From Hyphomicrobiales bacterium (GTDB lineage Bacteria; Pseudomonadota; Alphaproteobacteria; Rhizobiales; Aestuariivirgaceae), in assembly GCA_016710435.1 (NCBI GenBank), contig JADJVV010000001.1:3246501-3310500 (forward strand): 64,000 nucleotides of DNA. The letters are read 5' to 3'. Position 1 is the stretch's first letter. The number at the start of each line of letters is the position of its first letter. The position numbers were made by a program, and so were the translations under genes. The notes under the pieces were generated by a model. It saw nothing but the letters and a program-made list of their open reading frames with translations. It had not been told where the DNA came from and ran no database searches. Positions 45,147 through 54,047 of this stretch are shown here, piece by piece.

Positions 45147-46013
45147 ATGAGCCACACGCCAACGAAAAGCGCAAAGCCCTGGGAAGGCGAAACACACGCC
45201 CCCGGCTTTGCCCGTCTCGACCAGGAAGCCTTCCCGGACTTTGCCGCAGGCTGGGTCTGGCTGGTGGGTGCCGGGCCCGGTGCGCCCGGCCTCATGTCGC
45301 TCCTCTGTTATCACGCCATGCAGAACTGCGATGTGGTGGTCTACGATGCGCTGGTGAACCCGGATATCCTGCGCTGGGTCCGCGTCGGCGCGGAACTGGA
45401 ATATGCGGGCAAGCGCGGCGGCAAGCCCTCGCCCATCCAGCGCGACATTTCAGAGCGGCTGATTGAACTGGCGCAGGCCGGCAAGCGCGTGCTTCGCCTC
45501 AAGGGCGGCGATCCCTTCATGTTCGGGCGCGGCGGCGAGGAAAGCCAGACGCTTGCCAAGGCCGGCGTGCCCTTCCGCATCGTGCCCGGCATCACGGCGG
45601 GCGTGGGCGGCTTGGCCTATGCCGGCATTCCGGCCACGCACCGTGACACCAATCACGCCGTCATCTTCCTGACGGGCCATGACGCCACCGGAAAAATGCC
45701 CGCCAACGTCAACTGGTCAGCCATTGCGACGGCGGCGCCTGTGATCGTCATGTACATGGCGGTCAAGAACCTGGGCGAGATCGCCGCCGTGCTGATGCAG
45801 CATGGCCGCCCCTCCGACCATCCCGTCACCATCGTCTCGAACGCCTCCCTTCCGCAACAGCAGGTGGCGTCCACGACGCTGGCGGATGCCGGCCGCTACG
45901 TGGCCGAGAATGATCCCCCCACGCCCGCCATCGTGGTCGTCGGCCACGCCAGCGACTGGCGCAGCGTGCTCGACTGGTACGGTTCCGAGCAGCGGGAAAA
46001 TGGCATTGGCTGA
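45147..46013 (+). CDS. cobA: uroporphyrinogen-III C-methyltransferase
   Basis: SUMT makes precorrin-2. The 288 residues have the SAM-binding GAGPGAPGLMSLLCYHAMQN, VYDALVNPDIL, and RLKGGDPFMFGRGGEESQTL near 115, all diagnostic. The N-terminal 35 residues (to about FAAGW) are an extension beyond the usual start. AAGGGG precedes the ATG. Its last 14 bases overlap cobB, beginning a plus-strand run of cobA-cobB-cobQ-cbiB. Confidence 0.95.
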   Translation: MSHTPTKSAKPWEGETHAPGFARLDQEAFPDFAAGWVWLVGAGPGAPGLMSLLCYHAMQNCDVVVYDALVNPDILRWVRVGAELEYAGKRGGKPSPIQRDISERLIELAQAGKRVLRLKGGDPFMFGRGGEESQTLAKAGVPFRIVPGITAGVGGLAYAGIPATHRDTNHAVIFLTGHDATGKMPANVNWSAIATAAPVIVMYMAVKNLGEIAAVLMQHGRPSDHPVTIVSNASLPQQQVASTTLADAGRYVAENDPPTPAIVVVGHASDWRSVLDWYGSEQRENGIG

Positions 46014-47298
46014 AGTCCGTCTGGGCCGGGGCTTCGTCATTGCCGCGCCCTCGTCGGGCAGTGGCAAGACCTTGGTCACGCTGGGGCTGCTCCGCGCCTT
46101 TCGCAAGGCCGGCCTCACAGTCCGCTCGGCCAAGGCAGGCCCCGATTACATCGACCCCGGTTTCCACGCCGCCGCCAGTGGCGCGCCCTGCCTCAACCTT
46201 GATCTCTGGGCCATGGGGACGAATGACTGCCGCGCCCTCCTCGCCCAGCAGGCCCGCGGCGCCGACCTCGTGATTGTCGAAGGTGTGATGGGCCTGTTTG
46301 ACGGACCGCAGGGCGCACCCGGTTCGACCGCGGACCTTGCCGCGGCCCTGGGCCTTCCCGTGCTGCTGGTGATCGACTGCGCCCACCAGGCGCAATCCGT
46401 GGCGGCCCTCGTCCATGGCTTTACGCACTTCCGGAAGGACGTGAAGGTCGCGGGCCTCTTCCTCAACCGGGTGAAGTCCGACCGACATGCAGCGCTGCTG
46501 CGAGAGGCGCTTGGGGCAGTGCCTCCTCTGCTCGGCACACTGCGTCAGAGTGACTCTGTCCACATGCCGTCGCGGCACCTTGGATTGGTGCAAGCGCAAG
46601 AGAATCAGCAGCTTGAAGCGTTGATCGAAAGTGCGGCCGCAGGAGTCACACGTGAAACAATTCTTGACAACCTGTTTCAAATTGGTGCGCCCGTCACGAA
46701 TCACGCCCCCGCCACCGGCCTGAAGCCACTGGGCCAGCGCATCGCCGTGGCGCGGGACCAGGCTTTCGGATTCGCCTACGCGCACATGCAGGAAGGTTGG
46801 ACAAGGGCCGGTGCGACCGTCATTCCGTTCTCACCGCTCAACGACGAAGCCCCGGACAAAACCGCCGACGCGCTGTTCCTGCCCGGCGGCTACCCGGAAC
46901 TCCACGCCCCGCGCATCGCCGCAAACAGCCGCTTCCTCGATGGGGTCCGCCGCTTTGGGGGAACCGTTTACGGCGAGTGCGGCGGCTACATGGTCTTGGG
47001 GGACGGTCTGACGGACGTGGACGGCCACCGTCACACCATGGCGGGCCTGTTGCCGCTGGAGACAAGTTTCGCCACCCGCAAGCTCCATCTCGGCTACCGG
47101 CAACTGGCCTGCGCCGGCGGTCCTTTTCCGGCGAACCTGCGCGGCCATGAATTCCATTACTCCACCGCAACCGTGAAAACCGGAGCCACACCCCTGTTCC
47201 ATGCCCGCGATGCTGCGGGCAACGACCTCGGTGCCATGGGGCAGCGCCTGGGCAATGTGATGGGCTCATACGCCCACATCATCGCGGAGGCTCCATGA
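46000..47298 (+). CDS. cobB: cobyrinic acid a,c-diamide synthase
   Basis: This glutamine-dependent amidase acts on side chains a and c. The 432 residues have an N-terminal P-loop domain (VIAAPSSGSGKTLVTLGLLR; AKAGPDYIDPGFH) and a C-terminal class I glutamine amidotransferase domain with the nucleophile cysteine in YGECGGYMVLG near 328. ATG 46000 overlaps the cobA stop. The stop overlaps the cobQ ATG by four bases. Confidence 0.95.
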   Translation: MALAEVRLGRGFVIAAPSSGSGKTLVTLGLLRAFRKAGLTVRSAKAGPDYIDPGFHAAASGAPCLNLDLWAMGTNDCRALLAQQARGADLVIVEGVMGLFDGPQGAPGSTADLAAALGLPVLLVIDCAHQAQSVAALVHGFTHFRKDVKVAGLFLNRVKSDRHAALLREALGAVPPLLGTLRQSDSVHMPSRHLGLVQAQENQQLEALIESAAAGVTRETILDNLFQIGAPVTNHAPATGLKPLGQRIAVARDQAFGFAYAHMQEGWTRAGATVIPFSPLNDEAPDKTADALFLPGGYPELHAPRIAANSRFLDGVRRFGGTVYGECGGYMVLGDGLTDVDGHRHTMAGLLPLETSFATRKLHLGYRQLACAGGPFPANLRGHEFHYSTATVKTGATPLFHARDAAGNDLGAMGQRLGNVMGSYAHIIAEAP

Positions 47299-48770
47299 CG
47301 GCGCGCGCCATCATGTTCATGGGTACCGGCAGCGATGTGGGGAAGTCCCTGATCGTGGCAGGCCTGTGCCGCGCCTTCGCCCGCCGGGGCCTGAAGGTGG
47401 CACCCTTCAAACCGCAGAACATGTCCAACAATGCCGCCGTGGCGGTGGACGGCGGCGAGATCGGCCGGGCCCAGCATTTGCAGGCGCTGGCGGCAGGCGT
47501 GCGGCCCTCCCACCACATGAATCCGGTGCTGCTCAAACCCGAGAGCGAAACGGGCGCGCAGGTGATCGTGCAGGGCCAGCGCCGCGACACCCTGAAAGCG
47601 CGGGACTACTTCAGGCGGCGCATGGAATTCCTGCCCTCCATCACCGACAGCTTTGCGCGCCTGTGTGAAACCCACGACCTTGTACTGGTGGAGGGCGCCG
47701 GAAGCCCCGCAGAAACCAACCTTCGCGATGGCGACCTCGCCAATTTTGGCTTCGCCACCGCCGCAGGCATCCCCGCCGTGCTGGTGGGCGACATCCACCG
47801 GGGCGGCGTGATCGCCTCCATCGTCGGCACCCAAGCGGTGCTGGACGAAGCGGACCGGACACTCCTGAAAGGCTTTCTCATCAACAAGTTCCACGGCGAT
47901 GCTTCCCTGTTTGATGAAGGACGGCGCGACATCGAAACCCGCACCGGGCTAACCTGCCTGGGCGTGGTTCCGCATTTTGCCGGCGCCCGCCACCTCCCCG
48001 CCGAGGACGCCGTGGCGCTGGAGCACGACACCCCTGTCATGCCGGACGGTTACAAGGTGGCGGTGCTCCGCCTGCCGCGCATCGCCAACTTCGATGACCT
48101 CGATCCGCTCCGCGCCGAACCCGGCGTGTCGGTCCGGTTCGTGAACGAGGGCGAGGCCCTGCCGGGCGATACCCGCCTCGTGATCATACCCGGCAGCAAG
48201 TCCACCATCGCCGACCTTGCTGCCCTCCGCGGCAACGGCTGGGACATTGACCTCGCGGCACACCACCGGCGCGGCGGCCGCATACTCGGATTGTGCGGCG
48301 GTTATCAGATGCTGGGCCGCCGCATCCATGATCCGCAAGGGTTGGAAGGCCCGGCTCAGAGCATCGATGGCCTCGGCCTCCTCGCCGTCGAGACCACCCT
48401 GCTCCCCGACAAGACCGTAAGTGAGACCAGCGGCACCCATGTGCCCACCCAGACCGCCATTCGTGCCTATGAGATCCACCTCGGCAGCACGGCAGGTCCT
48501 GATTGCGCCCGCCCCTTTGCCACCACGGGCCGGGGCGCCGATGGTGCGATCAGCGTTGACCGCCTCACCATGGGGACATACCTGCACGGCTGCTTTGCCA
48601 GCGACGCCTTCCGCCACGCCTTCCTGGCAGAGGCAGGTGGCCCGGCCAGCGCGGTCTCCTACGGGCATCTTGTGGAGAGCACGCTCGACGCCCTCGCCGG
48701 TCATCTGGAATCCCACGTAAACCTTTCGCTGCTATGGGACCTGGCGATGGCACCGAAGACCGGCAGATGA
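47295..48770 (+). CDS. cobQ: cobyric acid synthase
   Basis: CobQ amidates side chains b, d, e and g. The 491 residues have the P-loop domain MFMGTGSDVGKSLIVAGLCR and the conserved FKPQNMSNNAAV, then a glutamine amidotransferase domain with Cys in GLCGGYQMLGRRI near 334 and MGTYLHGCF near 427. Four-base overlaps with cobB and with cbiB indicate a tightly coupled operon. Confidence 0.96.
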   Translation: MTARAIMFMGTGSDVGKSLIVAGLCRAFARRGLKVAPFKPQNMSNNAAVAVDGGEIGRAQHLQALAAGVRPSHHMNPVLLKPESETGAQVIVQGQRRDTLKARDYFRRRMEFLPSITDSFARLCETHDLVLVEGAGSPAETNLRDGDLANFGFATAAGIPAVLVGDIHRGGVIASIVGTQAVLDEADRTLLKGFLINKFHGDASLFDEGRRDIETRTGLTCLGVVPHFAGARHLPAEDAVALEHDTPVMPDGYKVAVLRLPRIANFDDLDPLRAEPGVSVRFVNEGEALPGDTRLVIIPGSKSTIADLAALRGNGWDIDLAAHHRRGGRILGLCGGYQMLGRRIHDPQGLEGPAQSIDGLGLLAVETTLLPDKTVSETSGTHVPTQTAIRAYEIHLGSTAGPDCARPFATTGRGADGAISVDRLTMGTYLHGCFASDAFRHAFLAEAGGPASAVSYGHLVESTLDALAGHLESHVNLSLLWDLAMAPKTGR

Positions 48771-49768
48771 CTCCTCCCCCATTTCTCATGGCACTTCTCG
48801 ACACAGGCCTTCAGCCTGCGCTGTCGCTCGTGGTGGAGCGGGTCGTGGGCTATCCCAATTGGCTCTACCGCGTGATCGGCCATCCCGTGTCGTGGATGGG
48901 AAGGCTCATCGACTACATGGATGAGCACATGAACACGATGGCCCATGTGAAGTCGCTGTCGCGGCTGAACGGCGTACTCGCCATGCTGCTGCTCTGCACG
49001 ACCGTCTGGCTCATTGCCACGGTGATCGAGGCTCTCTGCGCGGCGGTACCTTATGGTTTCATCATCAGCGCCCTGCTTGGCTCAACCCTCATTGCCCAGA
49101 AGTCGCTGCGCGATCATGTCCGCGATGTGAACCGCGCGCTCAGTTCATCGCTGAGTGCGGGCCGCGCCGCGGTGGCGCAGATCGTCGGGCGCGACACGCG
49201 GGGGCTTGATGTTTCGGATGTGGTCAAGGCCGCGCTGGAAAGCCTCGCCGAAAATACCGCCGATGGCGTGGTGGCACCCGTGTTCTGGTACTGCGTCGGC
49301 TGCCTCACGATTGGCGGGCTTCCGGCGGTGGCGCTGTACAAGGCAATCAACACCGCCGACTCCATGATCGGCCACAAGACGCCCCAGTACCTGCATTTCG
49401 GCTGGGCCGCGGCACGGATCGATGATCTGGTGAACCTTCCCGCCTCGCGCCTCACGGCACTGCTGTTCATCGTTGCGGCGGCTTTCAGCGGCAAGGCGCA
49501 GGCACTGAAATCGGCTCGGGTGACATGGCGCGACGCCCGCCGCCACCGCTCACCCAACGCCGGCTGGCCGGAAGCCGCCATGGCCGGTGCCCTCAACATG
49601 AAGTTTGGCGGCCCCCGCACCTACGGCGGCGAATTCGTGAAACTGCCCTATATGGGGGAGGGCCGCGACCACTTCCTCCGCCAGGACATCGAGACCGGAC
49701 TGAAACTCTTCGACCGCGCCATGCTGGTGCTGTTCGCACTCACACTGCTGTTCGCCCTGCTGGCGTGA
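48767..49768 (+). CDS. cbiB: adenosylcobinamide-phosphate synthase
   Basis: This inner-membrane protein attaches the aminopropanol arm. The 333 residues have several hydrophobic helices and the CbiB motifs HPVSWMGRLIDYMDEHMN near residue 33, RDTRGLDVSDVVKAALES near 145, ENTADGVVAPVFWY near 166 and HRSPNAGWPEAAMAGALN near 260. It is the last gene of the plus-strand run. No cobD-type decarboxylase is in the window. Confidence 0.95.
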   Translation: MTPPPFLMALLDTGLQPALSLVVERVVGYPNWLYRVIGHPVSWMGRLIDYMDEHMNTMAHVKSLSRLNGVLAMLLLCTTVWLIATVIEALCAAVPYGFIISALLGSTLIAQKSLRDHVRDVNRALSSSLSAGRAAVAQIVGRDTRGLDVSDVVKAALESLAENTADGVVAPVFWYCVGCLTIGGLPAVALYKAINTADSMIGHKTPQYLHFGWAAARIDDLVNLPASRLTALLFIVAAAFSGKAQALKSARVTWRDARRHRSPNAGWPEAAMAGALNMKFGGPRTYGGEFVKLPYMGEGRDHFLRQDIETGLKLFDRAMLVLFALTLLFALLA

Positions 49769-49783
49769 CTCTCCTCCGCCTCG

Positions 49784-50284
49784 CTACCCTTTCAGCACCA
49801 GGGGGAGGCCCGCGGCGACGAACACCACCTTGTCCGCCGCTTGCGCGATGCGCTGGTTGAGGACGCCCTGAGCGTCGCGGAAGGCGCGACCGAGGGCTGT
49901 CTCGGGAACGATCCCCATGCCGACTTCATTGGAGACCAGCACCACATCCGCCTGCATGGCGGGCAGCAATGCCGCCAGCATCTCCGCCAATCCCCGCCAG
50001 TCATCGTCCGCGAGCATGATGTTGCTGAGCCAGAGCGTCAGGCAATCGACGAGGATGGTCCGGTTCGGCGCGTCAATGACGCGCAGTGTGTCGATGAGAT
50101 TATGCGGCGCCTCATGCGTCACCCACTGATCGCCGCGATCAAGGCGATGCTTGCCGATGCGGGTGCGCATCTCGTCGTCGAAGGGTTGCGCCGTCGCGAC
50201 GTAGTGGCGGTCGCCCGCGCACAGGCTCTCGGCATGGCGCGACTTGCCCGAGCGGGCACCACCGAGCACGAGGGTGACTGTCAT
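49784..50284 (-). CDS. cobU: adenosylcobinamide kinase / guanylyltransferase
   Basis: CobU (CobP) phosphorylates and GMP-activates adenosylcobinamide. The 166 residues begin TVTLVLGGARSGKSRHAESL (P-loop), with LVDCLTLWLSNIML near 80 and VSNEVGMGIVPETALGRAFR near 117. It converges on cbiB with a 15-base gap. Its start overlaps the stop of the DUF1636 gene by four bases. Confidence 0.95.
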   Translation of the reverse strand: MTVTLVLGGARSGKSRHAESLCAGDRHYVATAQPFDDEMRTRIGKHRLDRGDQWVTHEAPHNLIDTLRVIDAPNRTILVDCLTLWLSNIMLADDDWRGLAEMLAALLPAMQADVVLVSNEVGMGIVPETALGRAFRDAQGVLNQRIAQAADKVVFVAAGLPLVLKG

Positions 50285-50670
50285 GGCACATCGCTTCTGG
50301 ACTTCAGCGGCGGCATGCGCGCAATGAAATGGCCGCGCATCAAATCAGGCCACTGGCGGAAAGGCACCTCGCCGGTCTCGGTCGCCCCATGCAGATCGAA
50401 CCATGCGAGAATGGCCTCGGCCTGCTCGCGCGTCGGCGCGTTGCCGCCAGTCACATAGGAGAAGCGCTGGTCGTCGCGGATCACCACGCTGCAGGGCCGC
50501 GTGCAGTTCCACAGGCAGCTTTGCGTCTGCACCGTCACATCGGCGCGGCCCTTCTCCGCCAGCAGGTCTGTCATGGCGTCAATGAGATAGCTGCCGGCAC
50601 TGCGGCCATCATCGTCGAGCTTGCGCCCGTCGGCGTGTTTGCAGGTGTTGCAGATGACAATCGCGCGCAT
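50281..50670 (-). CDS. DUF1636 ferredoxin-like metal-binding protein
   Basis: This 129-residue protein has ICNTCKHADGR near the N-terminus and SCLWNCTRPCSVVI near residue 52. The resulting cysteine pattern resembles a thioredoxin-like 2Fe-2S ferredoxin. DUF1636 genes are regularly found in alphaproteobacterial cobalamin clusters next to cobW/cobN or cobU, suggesting a redox or cobalt-related role that is not proven. The four-base overlap with cobU supports a shared operon. Confidence 0.85.
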   Translation of the reverse strand: MRAIVICNTCKHADGRKLDDDGRSAGSYLIDAMTDLLAEKGRADVTVQTQSCLWNCTRPCSVVIRDDQRFSYVTGGNAPTREQAEAILAWFDLHGATETGEVPFRQWPDLMRGHFIARMPPLKSRSDVP

Positions 50671-50765
50671 GGGAAAAAGGGTGGCCTATGCAATGGCTTG
50701 GAAGCAGGTTAGGGTTGCGGGCAATCCATGGAACGCCCAGCCCCTCCCGTCAACCCGCCCCCCGC

Positions 50766-51533
50766 ATGAAACTCAACCGCATCGCCTTCGTGGCGTCCGA
50801 TTCTCCCGCAGCCAAGCGGGCGCTGACCAAGCTGCAGAAAGCGCATGGGGTGCGCGATCCCGATGGCGCCGACGTCATCGTGGCGCTGGGCGGCGATGGC
50901 CACATGCTCCAGACCATGCACCGCTTCGTTTCCACCGGCCTGCCCATCTACGGCATGAACCGTGGCACGGTCGGGTTCCTGATGAACGACTATGGCGAGA
51001 AGGACCTGGCGGACCGCCTGCAGGCCGCCGAACTCACCGTCATCCACCCGCTGCGCATGGAGGCGACCTCCGAAGGCGGCGACACGCAGACGGCCATCGC
51101 CTTCAATGAAGTCTCGCTCCTCCGCCAGCGCCACCAGGCCGCCAAGATCCGGGTTTCGGTCGATGGTCAGGTGCGGCTTGAGGAACTGGCCTGCGATGGC
51201 ATCCTGCTGTCAACGCCCGTGGGCAGCACGGCCTACAACCTCTCGGCCCATGGGCCCATCCTCCCGGTGGGATCGCCGCTCCTGGCGCTCACGCCGATCA
51301 GCGCTTTCCGCCCCCGGCGCTGGCGCGGCGCCATCCTGCCGCAAACCGCGGAAGTGACGTTCACAATCCTGGAATCGGAAAAGCGCCCGGTCGCTGCCGT
51401 GGCCGATCATCTGGAAGTGCGGCACGTCCAGACCGTCAAGATCGCCGAAGACAAGAAGCGCTCGGTGAAAATGCTCTTCGACCCCGGCCACAGCCTGGCC
51501 GAGCGGGTGTTGAACGAACAATTCAAGTATTGA
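50766..51533 (+). CDS. nadK: NAD kinase
   Basis: This enzyme phosphorylates NAD to NADP. The 255 residues have VALGGDGHMLQTMHRF (GGDG motif) near residue 40, the NE/D motif FNEVSLLR near 113 and DGILLSTPVGSTAYNLSAHG near 145. The length matches the short alphaproteobacterial form. The start at 50766 (MKLNRIAFVAS) is the family N-terminus. It is divergent from the DUF1636 gene with a 95-base gap. Confidence 0.96.
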   Translation: MKLNRIAFVASDSPAAKRALTKLQKAHGVRDPDGADVIVALGGDGHMLQTMHRFVSTGLPIYGMNRGTVGFLMNDYGEKDLADRLQAAELTVIHPLRMEATSEGGDTQTAIAFNEVSLLRQRHQAAKIRVSVDGQVRLEELACDGILLSTPVGSTAYNLSAHGPILPVGSPLLALTPISAFRPRRWRGAILPQTAEVTFTILESEKRPVAAVADHLEVRHVQTVKIAEDKKRSVKMLFDPGHSLAERVLNEQFKY

Positions 51534-51546
51534 GGCGGATGGCCGC

Positions 51547-52707
51547 TTACGCAGCGCGCTGGATGTCGGCCTTCAGTTGCCGGGCGATCTTGCGGACGCG
51601 GTCCTCGGCGAAGCGGCCTACGAATTCAATCTGCTTGGCGCGGTCATGGGGTGCCAGCAATTCGTAGCGCGTCATGAGCGCCTCGAGCAGCCGGCGTCCG
51701 AAACTTTCGCGCCCGAGGTTGAGCCCTTCGGCGCGCGCTTCCATCACCACATCGGCATAGGCCTGCAAGACACCGGCGCAGGATGCGGGAAGCCCGCACT
51801 TCGAAACGAGCGACTTCATGGCCCCCCGGCCATACATCAGCCCCGCCGTACGCTGGGGTGAAGAACCACCGAGATGGGCGAGCGAGGCTTCGACCACGCG
51901 CATTTCACCGAGGCAGGCCGCGCGGATGATGAGTGCGGGTGTCAGCATGTGCTTGGCCGCGAGGAAATCAATGCCGCGCAAAAGTTCTTCAACCGGCGCC
52001 GTGGCAAGAACCTGCAGGATGGCGCTGTCTTCCGCATCGGAAACGAGTTCGGAGGCATCATTGGCCGGAAGCCAGGACTTCTCGGCCATCATCTGGCGCA
52101 TGCGCGTGGCAGCGCGCTTGGCCTGCGTGATGCGAATGTCGAGCGGCAGATTGGGCATTGCCAGAAGCCTGTCGACGAGATCGCCGGACTGGCCCAGCCG
52201 CGCATAGAGCGCGTGCATGTCCGCGAGTTCGAGCTTCACCAGTTCGTTGTCCATCAGCGCGAGCACGACCGGCACGGGCGAAGACTTGATGATGTAGGCT
52301 GCGGCCTCCGCCGTGATGTCGTGGCGCGAGGCGACCGTGCATTGGCGCGCTTCGTCGCCGACGCGCAACACCGCCAGCATGTGCCACGGATCAAGCGCCG
52401 GCGTGATCTTGAGAAACGGCAGCGCAATATCATCCTCTCCTGCAATGACGCAGAACAGGAGATCGGCGGGAACGGTGGCGATGGAGGACAGTTCTTCGGC
52501 GAGGACGGCGCGCACGGCGCGTTCTTCATCCAGCGCCAGTTTCAACATGACAGGGAGAACGGAGTCCCGTTCGTGCTGTGGCGTGTCGTCTGCTGCAATC
52601 AGCGTGCATAGCTGGCGGGCCAGCGCAACGCGGGCCATGACGCCACCCGTATCGATGACCGCCTCCAGAACCGTGACATCCAAACCCGTGACTGACTCGA
52701 CCTGCAT
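51547..52707 (-). CDS. DUF2336 alphaproteobacterial protein
   Basis: This 386-residue, all-helical protein has repeat-like segments (ALARQLCTLIAADDTPQHER, LADMHALYARLGQSGDLVDR), characteristic of DUF2336. A conserved C-terminal tail, PHDRAKQIEFVGRFAEDRV, is followed by RKIARQLKAD. The function is unknown. The start is uncertain: 52707 (GGGA upstream), 52719 or 52749 are possible. It converges on nadK with 13 bases between stops. The degenerate receiver gene lies 93 bases upstream. Confidence 0.8.
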   Translation of the reverse strand: MQVESVTGLDVTVLEAVIDTGGVMARVALARQLCTLIAADDTPQHERDSVLPVMLKLALDEERAVRAVLAEELSSIATVPADLLFCVIAGEDDIALPFLKITPALDPWHMLAVLRVGDEARQCTVASRHDITAEAAAYIIKSSPVPVVLALMDNELVKLELADMHALYARLGQSGDLVDRLLAMPNLPLDIRITQAKRAATRMRQMMAEKSWLPANDASELVSDAEDSAILQVLATAPVEELLRGIDFLAAKHMLTPALIIRAACLGEMRVVEASLAHLGGSSPQRTAGLMYGRGAMKSLVSKCGLPASCAGVLQAYADVVMEARAEGLNLGRESFGRRLLEALMTRYELLAPHDRAKQIEFVGRFAEDRVRKIARQLKADIQRAA

Positions 52708-52800
52708 TCCCAGACCCATGCAAACTAATGGGAGAAGGCTACGGTGCAACGCTTAACAATCGGTTCACTATGCCCGTTAGGAATTGGGTAGGAATTGTCG

Positions 52801-53184
52801 TCAGTTGGCGCGCATGCCCGTGATGACGCCGGACTGGCGCAGCTTGAACTTCAGGAGATCGCGGTCGAAGGGTTTGAGGAGGAATTCGGCAGCGCCTTCG
52901 CGGATCGCCTCGCCCATGGTCTCGACGTCGGGCTTGTCGGCATAGAAGATGACGACGGGGCGGCCATCACGGCCATCGGCTCCCGGCGCAAAACGCAGGA
53001 AGTCGCGGGCGTCATCGGCCGCGGCCGCCGACATCACCACGACATCGGGCCGATGCGTCTGGCAGTAGCGGATTCCATCCGCCGTCTCAGGCAGCGCAAT
53101 GCAGTCAAAGCCCAACTCGGCCATGATGTCGGAGAGCTTCAGGCGCTCGCCGGCGTTTCTGTCGATCAAGAGACAACTGACCAT
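52801..53184 (-). CDS. degenerate response-regulator receiver domain
   Basis: This 127-residue stand-alone CheY-like fold has strand 1 MVSCLLIDRN, strand 3 HRPDVVVMSAA and the conserved lysine in FLLKPFD near residue 109. The phosphoacceptor position at the end of strand 3 is Ser52 rather than Asp, and the acidic pair is reduced to Asp8. It is therefore probably a phosphorylation-independent pseudo-receiver used for protein contacts. Its partner is unknown; it precedes a DUF2336 gene on the same strand. Confidence 0.75.
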   Translation of the reverse strand: MVSCLLIDRNAGERLKLSDIMAELGFDCIALPETADGIRYCQTHRPDVVVMSAAAADDARDFLRFAPGADGRDGRPVVIFYADKPDVETMGEAIREGAAEFLLKPFDRDLLKFKLRQSGVITGMRAN

Positions 53185-53309
53185 GTGACGCGACTCTCTC
53201 TGTGCAACGACCGGGGCCCCAGTGCCTCGGTGGTGCGGAGATCCGGGGGCGGACCGCCTGCACGTGGGGCGAGTCCTGCGCGCGCTTGGTTAATGACACG
53301 TTAAACAGC

Positions 53310-53386
53310 TTTTCCACAGCTTTTCCACAGGGACTATAGTGTTGAAAAAACAAGATAAAGCTGACTTTTCAACAAATTTGTCCACA
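53310..53386. other. cluster of DnaA-box-like sequences
   Basis: Within the AT-rich part of the 370-base gap 53185-53554 lie TTTTCCACA at 53310-53318 and 53321-53329 (tandem), TTGTCCACA at 53378-53386, and an inverted pair TGTTGAAAA (53340-53348) / TTTTCAACA (53366-53374). The first two fit TTWTNCACA. Such density suggests a DnaA-binding region, either oriC or a titration/regulatory site. The flanking genes (receiver, MaoC) are not a known oriC context. No other gene is visible in the gap. Confidence 0.4.
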
Positions 53387-53554
53387 ATGGCGGAATTGTG
53401 GCGTTCGGCCTCCGTTCACGACTCGCACCGCGACTCATTCCCTGCATCGACTCTCTTTAAAGTTGTATTTTGACGGTTCCTACCCGCGCACTTCGCCACC
53501 TTGCATGACGTCCGCCAGTGCGCTTGCTTGGGCCAGAAAGATGAAGGGGGCAAC

Positions 53555-54022
53555 ATGCCGGCATTGTGGTTTGAGGATTGCACAGTAGGGAGCGTCCACG
53601 ACCATCCCATCCGCCGCACCGTGACGGAGGCGGACAACATCTTCTTCTCCGCCCTTACCTACAATCCGCAGCCGCTGCACATCGACCGTGAGTTCTGCAA
53701 GGACACAGAATGGGGCCAGCCGCTGATGAACTCGCTGTTCACGCTGGGGCTGATGGTGGGAATCTCCGTCAATGACCTGACGACGGGCACCATCGTCGCC
53801 AACCTCGGCATGACGGAAGTGAAATTTCCCGCCCCCCTGTTCCAGGGCGACACCATCCGCGTGACCACGCGCATCGCGGCAAAGCGTGAAAGCAAGTCCC
53901 GCCCCGACGCCGGCATCGTCGAATTCGACCACCGCGCCTTCAGGCAGGACGGCACGCTGGTGGCCCAGTGCCTGCGGCAAGTGATGGTGCGAAAGCGGCC
54001 CGCCGACATACGTGAAGGATGA
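53555..54022 (+). CDS. MaoC-like (R)-hydratase family protein
   Basis: This 155-residue hot-dog-fold protein has TEADNIFFSALTYNPQPLHID near residues 24-44, containing the N-P-x-H hydratase motif. The MaoC family hydrates enoyl-CoA thioesters, and this short form resembles mesaconyl-CoA hydratase-like dehydratases. AAGGGGG precedes the ATG at 53555. It stands alone; the substrate is not determinable. Confidence 0.85.
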   Translation: MPALWFEDCTVGSVHDHPIRRTVTEADNIFFSALTYNPQPLHIDREFCKDTEWGQPLMNSLFTLGLMVGISVNDLTTGTIVANLGMTEVKFPAPLFQGDTIRVTTRIAAKRESKSRPDAGIVEFDHRAFRQDGTLVAQCLRQVMVRKRPADIREG

Positions 54023-54047
54023 CGGGACTTGTGGACGCGCGCTTGCC

